DNA from: Thermohalobaculum sp951813525
GTDB lineage: Bacteria > Pseudomonadota > Alphaproteobacteria > Rhodobacterales > Rhodobacteraceae
NCBI GenBank assembly: GCA_951813525.2
Contig: CATOTJ020000003.1
Span: 186,001 to 250,000, forward strand
Direction: 5' to 3'
Length of the DNA stretch: 64,000 bases
Shown: one piece after another, positions 60,968 through 64,000 of the stretch
Numbering within the stretch: position 1 is the stretch's first letter
Layout: the number at the start of each line of letters is the position of its first letter
The notes under the pieces: generated by a model
Database searches by the model: none
Told to the model about the DNA's origin: nothing
Seen by the model: only the letters and a program-made list of their open reading frames with translations
Position numbers and translations under genes: made by a program

Positions 60968-62128
60968 ATGAAATTCACGTGTATCGTGACCGGTGCAGCC
61001 ATGGTGGCGGCGCTGACGGGACTGGCCGTGGCGAACGAGCCGGCCAAGCAGGGCATCAGCGCCACCGAGGTGACTTTTGCGCAGGTTGCTGCGCTTGACG
61101 GTCCGGCCGGCGCGCTGGGGACAGGTATGCGCCAGGGTATTCTGGCCGCATTCGAAGAAGCCAACCGCAATGGCGGCGTTCACGGCCGTCAGCTAAAGCT
61201 GGTGAGCTTCGATGATGGGTACGAGCCGGATCGTTCGGTCAAAAGCGTGCGCGAGGTTATCAGTGGCGATGCACATATAGGGTTCATCGGCCCGGTCGGA
61301 ACACCGACCAGCAAGGCTACCCAACCGGTGGCAAGCGAAGCGGGAATGCCGTTTATCGGCCCGTTCACCGGCGCCGGCTTCCTGCGTGATGCCAGCCACG
61401 GGAATATCTTTAACGTGCGCGCGACCTATGCCGCGGAAACCGAAGCGTGGATCGCCCATCTTGTCGACACGAAGGGCATGAAGAACATCGCGATCCTCTA
61501 CCAGGATGACGGCTTTGGCCGGGTCGGTCTGGCCGGTGTTACCGCGGCGTTGGAAAAACGCGGCATGAAACTGGTGGCGGAGGGGACCTATACCCGCAAC
61601 ACCGTCGCAGTGAAAAGCGCCGTTGTTAAGATCCGCAAGGCCAAACCCGATGCGGTGGTGATGGTCGGCGCATACAAGCCGATCGCGGCGTTCATCAAGC
61701 TGTCCAAGAAGCTTAAGTTCAATCCGACCTTCGTGAATATCTCGTTCGTCGGATCAAAGGCCTTGGCGGGCGAATTGGGCGCCGATGGTGAAGGTGTGAT
61801 CATTTCGCAGGTTGTCCCGTTTCCCTGGGACAGTTCGCTGAAAGTCGTTGCCGACTATCAGGCTGCGCTGAAGGCAGCCGACGCCGCTGCCGAGCCGGGC
61901 TTTGTCTCGCTGGAAGGATACATGGTCGGACGCTTGGCCATTGCAGCCTTGGAGAAGGCGGGTACCGATCTGACCCGCGAAAATTTCCTGGCGGCGATGG
62001 GCGCAATGACGACGATCGATTTTGGCGGCGCGACGATGACCTTTGGCGCGGGTGACAATCAGGGCATGGACGATGTGTTTCTGACCAGAATCACCGCCGA
62101 CGGCGGCTTTCAAGCCATCACGGACTGA
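60968..62128 (+). CDS. Branched-chain amino-acid-type ABC transporter substrate-binding protein
   Basis: A 386-residue periplasmic protein of the Leu/Ile/Val-binding (LivJ-like) family. Signal peptide: MKFTCIVTGAAMVAALTGLA. Core segments: LGTGMRQGILAAFEEANRNGGVHGRQLKLVSFDDGYEPDR, GFIGPVGTPTSKATQPV, ATYAAETEAWIAHLV and IAILYQDDGFGRVGLAGV. No permease or ATPase genes follow in the window; the next gene is a chemoreceptor-like protein. The protein may therefore serve as a chemotaxis sensor ligand-binder as well as, or instead of, a transporter part. An AAGGAGAG site precedes the ATG. Confidence 0.88.
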   Translation: MKFTCIVTGAAMVAALTGLAVANEPAKQGISATEVTFAQVAALDGPAGALGTGMRQGILAAFEEANRNGGVHGRQLKLVSFDDGYEPDRSVKSVREVISGDAHIGFIGPVGTPTSKATQPVASEAGMPFIGPFTGAGFLRDASHGNIFNVRATYAAETEAWIAHLVDTKGMKNIAILYQDDGFGRVGLAGVTAALEKRGMKLVAEGTYTRNTVAVKSAVVKIRKAKPDAVVMVGAYKPIAAFIKLSKKLKFNPTFVNISFVGSKALAGELGADGEGVIISQVVPFPWDSSLKVVADYQAALKAADAAAEPGFVSLEGYMVGRLAIAALEKAGTDLTRENFLAAMGAMTTIDFGGATMTFGAGDNQGMDDVFLTRITADGGFQAITD

Positions 62129-62211
62129 GCATTCGAAAACCCAGGCCCGCCACTGCGGCGGGTCTGATTTTGGCTGAACACTCTGCGCGACGCACTGAAT
62201 TGGGGTTCGAC

Positions 62212-64000
62212 ATGACAGCGGCAATCTCCAGATTTTTTGGTCCGATTATCACAAAATTTGCCTTCATCATGGCCGCTCTTGCAGCCTTGACGATCGCTGC
62301 GATCGCGATTTCCTACCTTGTCTTTGTTAACTTCGCCGAGGAACTCTCGGTCGTCACCGATCGGCATGTCCCGTCCTTAAGAACAAACACAGCGATCATC
62401 GCGTCATCGAACAAGCTGGAAGACGGGCTGACCAGGGCCCTTTTGGCGGGCGATCAGCAGAGCCTGGGCACCGCAATCGCCATGATCGATGCGACGATCG
62501 CCAAGATCGACAAGCAGATTCGCGGCCTGGAAGCCGAAGAAGCAGCCCGGATGACAGGTCTTTTGAAGAGCGTGCGCACCGCGACCCGCAATCTGCAGGA
62601 GGCGCGCACCACCGGATTTAACAATGACCGCACACTGAACGGGATGCTGGCCCGAGTGGACGCGCTGAGACGCAGCGTCGATGCCACGATCCTCGAGGTC
62701 AAAACGGAGCTGAGCGCAGAGGCCGCCAAAGGCGCCAAGGAAACCATCGATGGCGTCGACGAAAATCTGACGAAGTTAGTCGAGGCTGATTTCGCCAGCA
62801 TTCAGTTGGTCCTGCAAATCCAGGCGGACATCAACCTTCTGTCGGGCGCCGTCATTACGCTGTCACAACGCCCCGACGTGGCCCTGACATCTATCCTGCG
62901 CGATCTGGCCGACGCCGGTGCCGGACGTCTGGCGGAAAATGTTCCGAAGATGAAGGACCTCGAGGTAACGGCCGGCTATCACGAAGCGATTGAGACCGTG
63001 CGCACCACGCTGGTCGAACTGCTTGCCACTGACGCCAACACACTTTCCGGCATGGCCGACAGGATCCTGGCCGCACGTCAGTCGGCGGACAAAACCCTGG
63101 CATCGGCGATCGACGATATCTCGTTCGAACTCATGATCCGGTCCGGCGATGCGATCGATGGAACCAAATCGGCCGTCAACGACTTGATCAATGGCCAAGT
63201 CGCCAGTCTGCGGACGATTTCGCATATGAACGCTGCGTTCGGAAACTACCTTATCATAGCACTGGAGGTTGCAGCGTCCAGCGATCTTACCTTTGTTAAA
63301 ACTGCGCAAACCGAACTGGATAAAGCGGCGACAACGTTGATCGAACTTTCTGCCGCGATCCCGGGATTGGAAGGATTGGCCGAGGAGGTGCGCATTGTCG
63401 CAGATCCACAGACCGGCGTTGTGCCGGTCCGCCGCGCTTCACTTGCCTCGCGCTATGCGGCAGAAGACATCTCGCGCAGCAGCGCGAACAGCGTCTCTGA
63501 ACTGGCGCTCCAGGCGGCGATCCTGGGCGACGAGACGCTGGCGGCGGTTGTCCAATCAAGCGGTGAGCTGCAGGAAAGCGTCGCGACGGCGAAGCTGTCG
63601 ATGTTGGTCATCACCGCGGCCAGTGTCGTGATCTTGTTGATCACCATGGCGATCGCCTACCTGACGATCGCCCGTCCGATAAAGCGCCTCACGCAGCGGA
63701 CCGAGGCGCTGTCCCAGGGTGATTTGAGCGAAATTCAGATGCGCTCTGACGGGTACGGCGAAATCGGCAACATGGCGCGCGCGCTCCATGTCTTCCGGGA
63801 CGGTCTGATCGACAAAATCAGGTTGGAGAAGGAAGAAAAGGAAGCCACCCGCCAACGCGCCGAGGCAGACGCACGTCAGGAACGCGAAGCGCGCGAGCGC
63901 GAAAAGCAGGATGCGGAGCGCATTGCCGCCGAGGAAAAACGCGACCACGACGAACAGGAACGCCGTCGCGACGAAGAGGCCGCCCGTGCCAAGGAAGAAC
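62212..64000 (+). CDS. Membrane chemoreceptor/HAMP sensor (partial, runs off the window)
   Basis: An open frame without stop to the right edge, 596 complete codons. TM1 at about 15-38 (FAFIMAALAALTIAAIAISYLVF), a large periplasmic helical domain to about 465, then TM2 (LSMLVITAASVVILLITMAIAYL). A HAMP domain follows (ARPIKRLTQRTEALSQGDL, YGEIGNMARALHVFRDGL). After it comes a long charged coiled coil (RLEKEEKEATRQRAEADARQ and on) typical of alphaproteobacterial methyl-accepting chemotaxis proteins; the signalling hairpin would lie beyond the window. It could alternatively be a histidine kinase or cyclase. It is 84 bp after the binding-protein gene. Confidence 0.85.
   Translation, partial: MTAAISRFFGPIITKFAFIMAALAALTIAAIAISYLVFVNFAEELSVVTDRHVPSLRTNTAIIASSNKLEDGLTRALLAGDQQSLGTAIAMIDATIAKIDKQIRGLEAEEAARMTGLLKSVRTATRNLQEARTTGFNNDRTLNGMLARVDALRRSVDATILEVKTELSAEAAKGAKETIDGVDENLTKLVEADFASIQLVLQIQADINLLSGAVITLSQRPDVALTSILRDLADAGAGRLAENVPKMKDLEVTAGYHEAIETVRTTLVELLATDANTLSGMADRILAARQSADKTLASAIDDISFELMIRSGDAIDGTKSAVNDLINGQVASLRTISHMNAAFGNYLIIALEVAASSDLTFVKTAQTELDKAATTLIELSAAIPGLEGLAEEVRIVADPQTGVVPVRRASLASRYAAEDISRSSANSVSELALQAAILGDETLAAVVQSSGELQESVATAKLSMLVITAASVVILLITMAIAYLTIARPIKRLTQRTEALSQGDLSEIQMRSDGYGEIGNMARALHVFRDGLIDKIRLEKEEKEATRQRAEADARQEREAREREKQDAERIAAEEKRDHDEQERRRDEEAARAKEE

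Noticed and set aside
1..64000. CRISPR arrays or prophage structural genes
   Set aside because: No regularly spaced direct repeats, cas genes, or phage head and tail genes were seen.

Overview
The window looks like chromosomal DNA of a GC-rich alphaproteobacterium, probably of Rhodobacterales/Roseobacter type. Supporting signs are a circularly permuted two-piece tmRNA with the tag ANDNRAPVALAA, an alphaproteobacterial SspB homologue, DUF4169 and ribbon-helix-helix partners near fumC, a TRAP transporter, and long MCPs with a charged stretch after HAMP. The genus cannot be told from this sequence.

Layout. 1-3580 is the end of a cheY-like gene, then cheA, cheW and cheR; by eye this block is less GC-rich than most of the window. 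3800-5211 is a graveyard of an IS3-type orfA fragment butted against an IS256-type transposase with several lesions. 5393-11343 (minus strand) is a compact five-gene cluster: a membrane protein, an SPFH/coiled-coil protein, an FHA protein, a Ser/Thr kinase and a papain-like protease. Four of the five carry a cysteine-rich zinc module at one terminus. It looks like a phospho-signalling and proteolysis system, and I cannot match it to a named pathway. 11606-21000 is mixed housekeeping: a Gfo/Idh/MocA oxidoreductase coupled to aroE, tRNA-Arg(TCT), a NYN nuclease, small regulators, fumC, sspB, a methyltransferase and the split tmRNA.

21576-26855 is an enolase-superfamily gene followed by a TRAP operon that also contains a CAP-domain protein and a tiny two-helix membrane protein. 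28098-44593 is a catabolic neighbourhood: two acyl-CoA ligases, a 3-hydroxyacyl-CoA dehydrogenase, an opine-dehydrogenase-like enzyme, a DEAD-box helicase, a racemase-fold protein without the usual cysteines, a thioesterase, a thiolase-fold protein coupled to a DUF35-SDR fusion, a cyclase, indolepyruvate oxidoreductase and an MFS carrier. 44784-49411 holds metY, queA, a second MFS carrier and a DUF924 gene.

49559-52504 is a 2,946-bp IS1595-type transposon. It has inverted terminal repeats and an 8-bp target duplication (TTACGAAA), and carries a DNA methyltransferase, a likely restriction endonuclease and a small protein in one overlapping operon with the transposase. It sits 20 bp upstream of the lpdA start codon. 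52533-64000 has lpdA, an AT-richer zinc-metallopeptidase gene, an amine/amino-acid oxidase, a Nudix hydrolase, a rhomboid-acetyltransferase fusion, a membrane spermidine-synthase-like protein, a periplasmic binding protein and the start of a chemoreceptor that runs off the window.

A roughly 80-bp dispersed repeat occurs three times (16354, 20516 and 26882). Gene starts were chosen from coupling overlaps, Shine-Dalgarno-like sequence and family N-termini, so several are tentative. Base composition was judged by eye, not computed.
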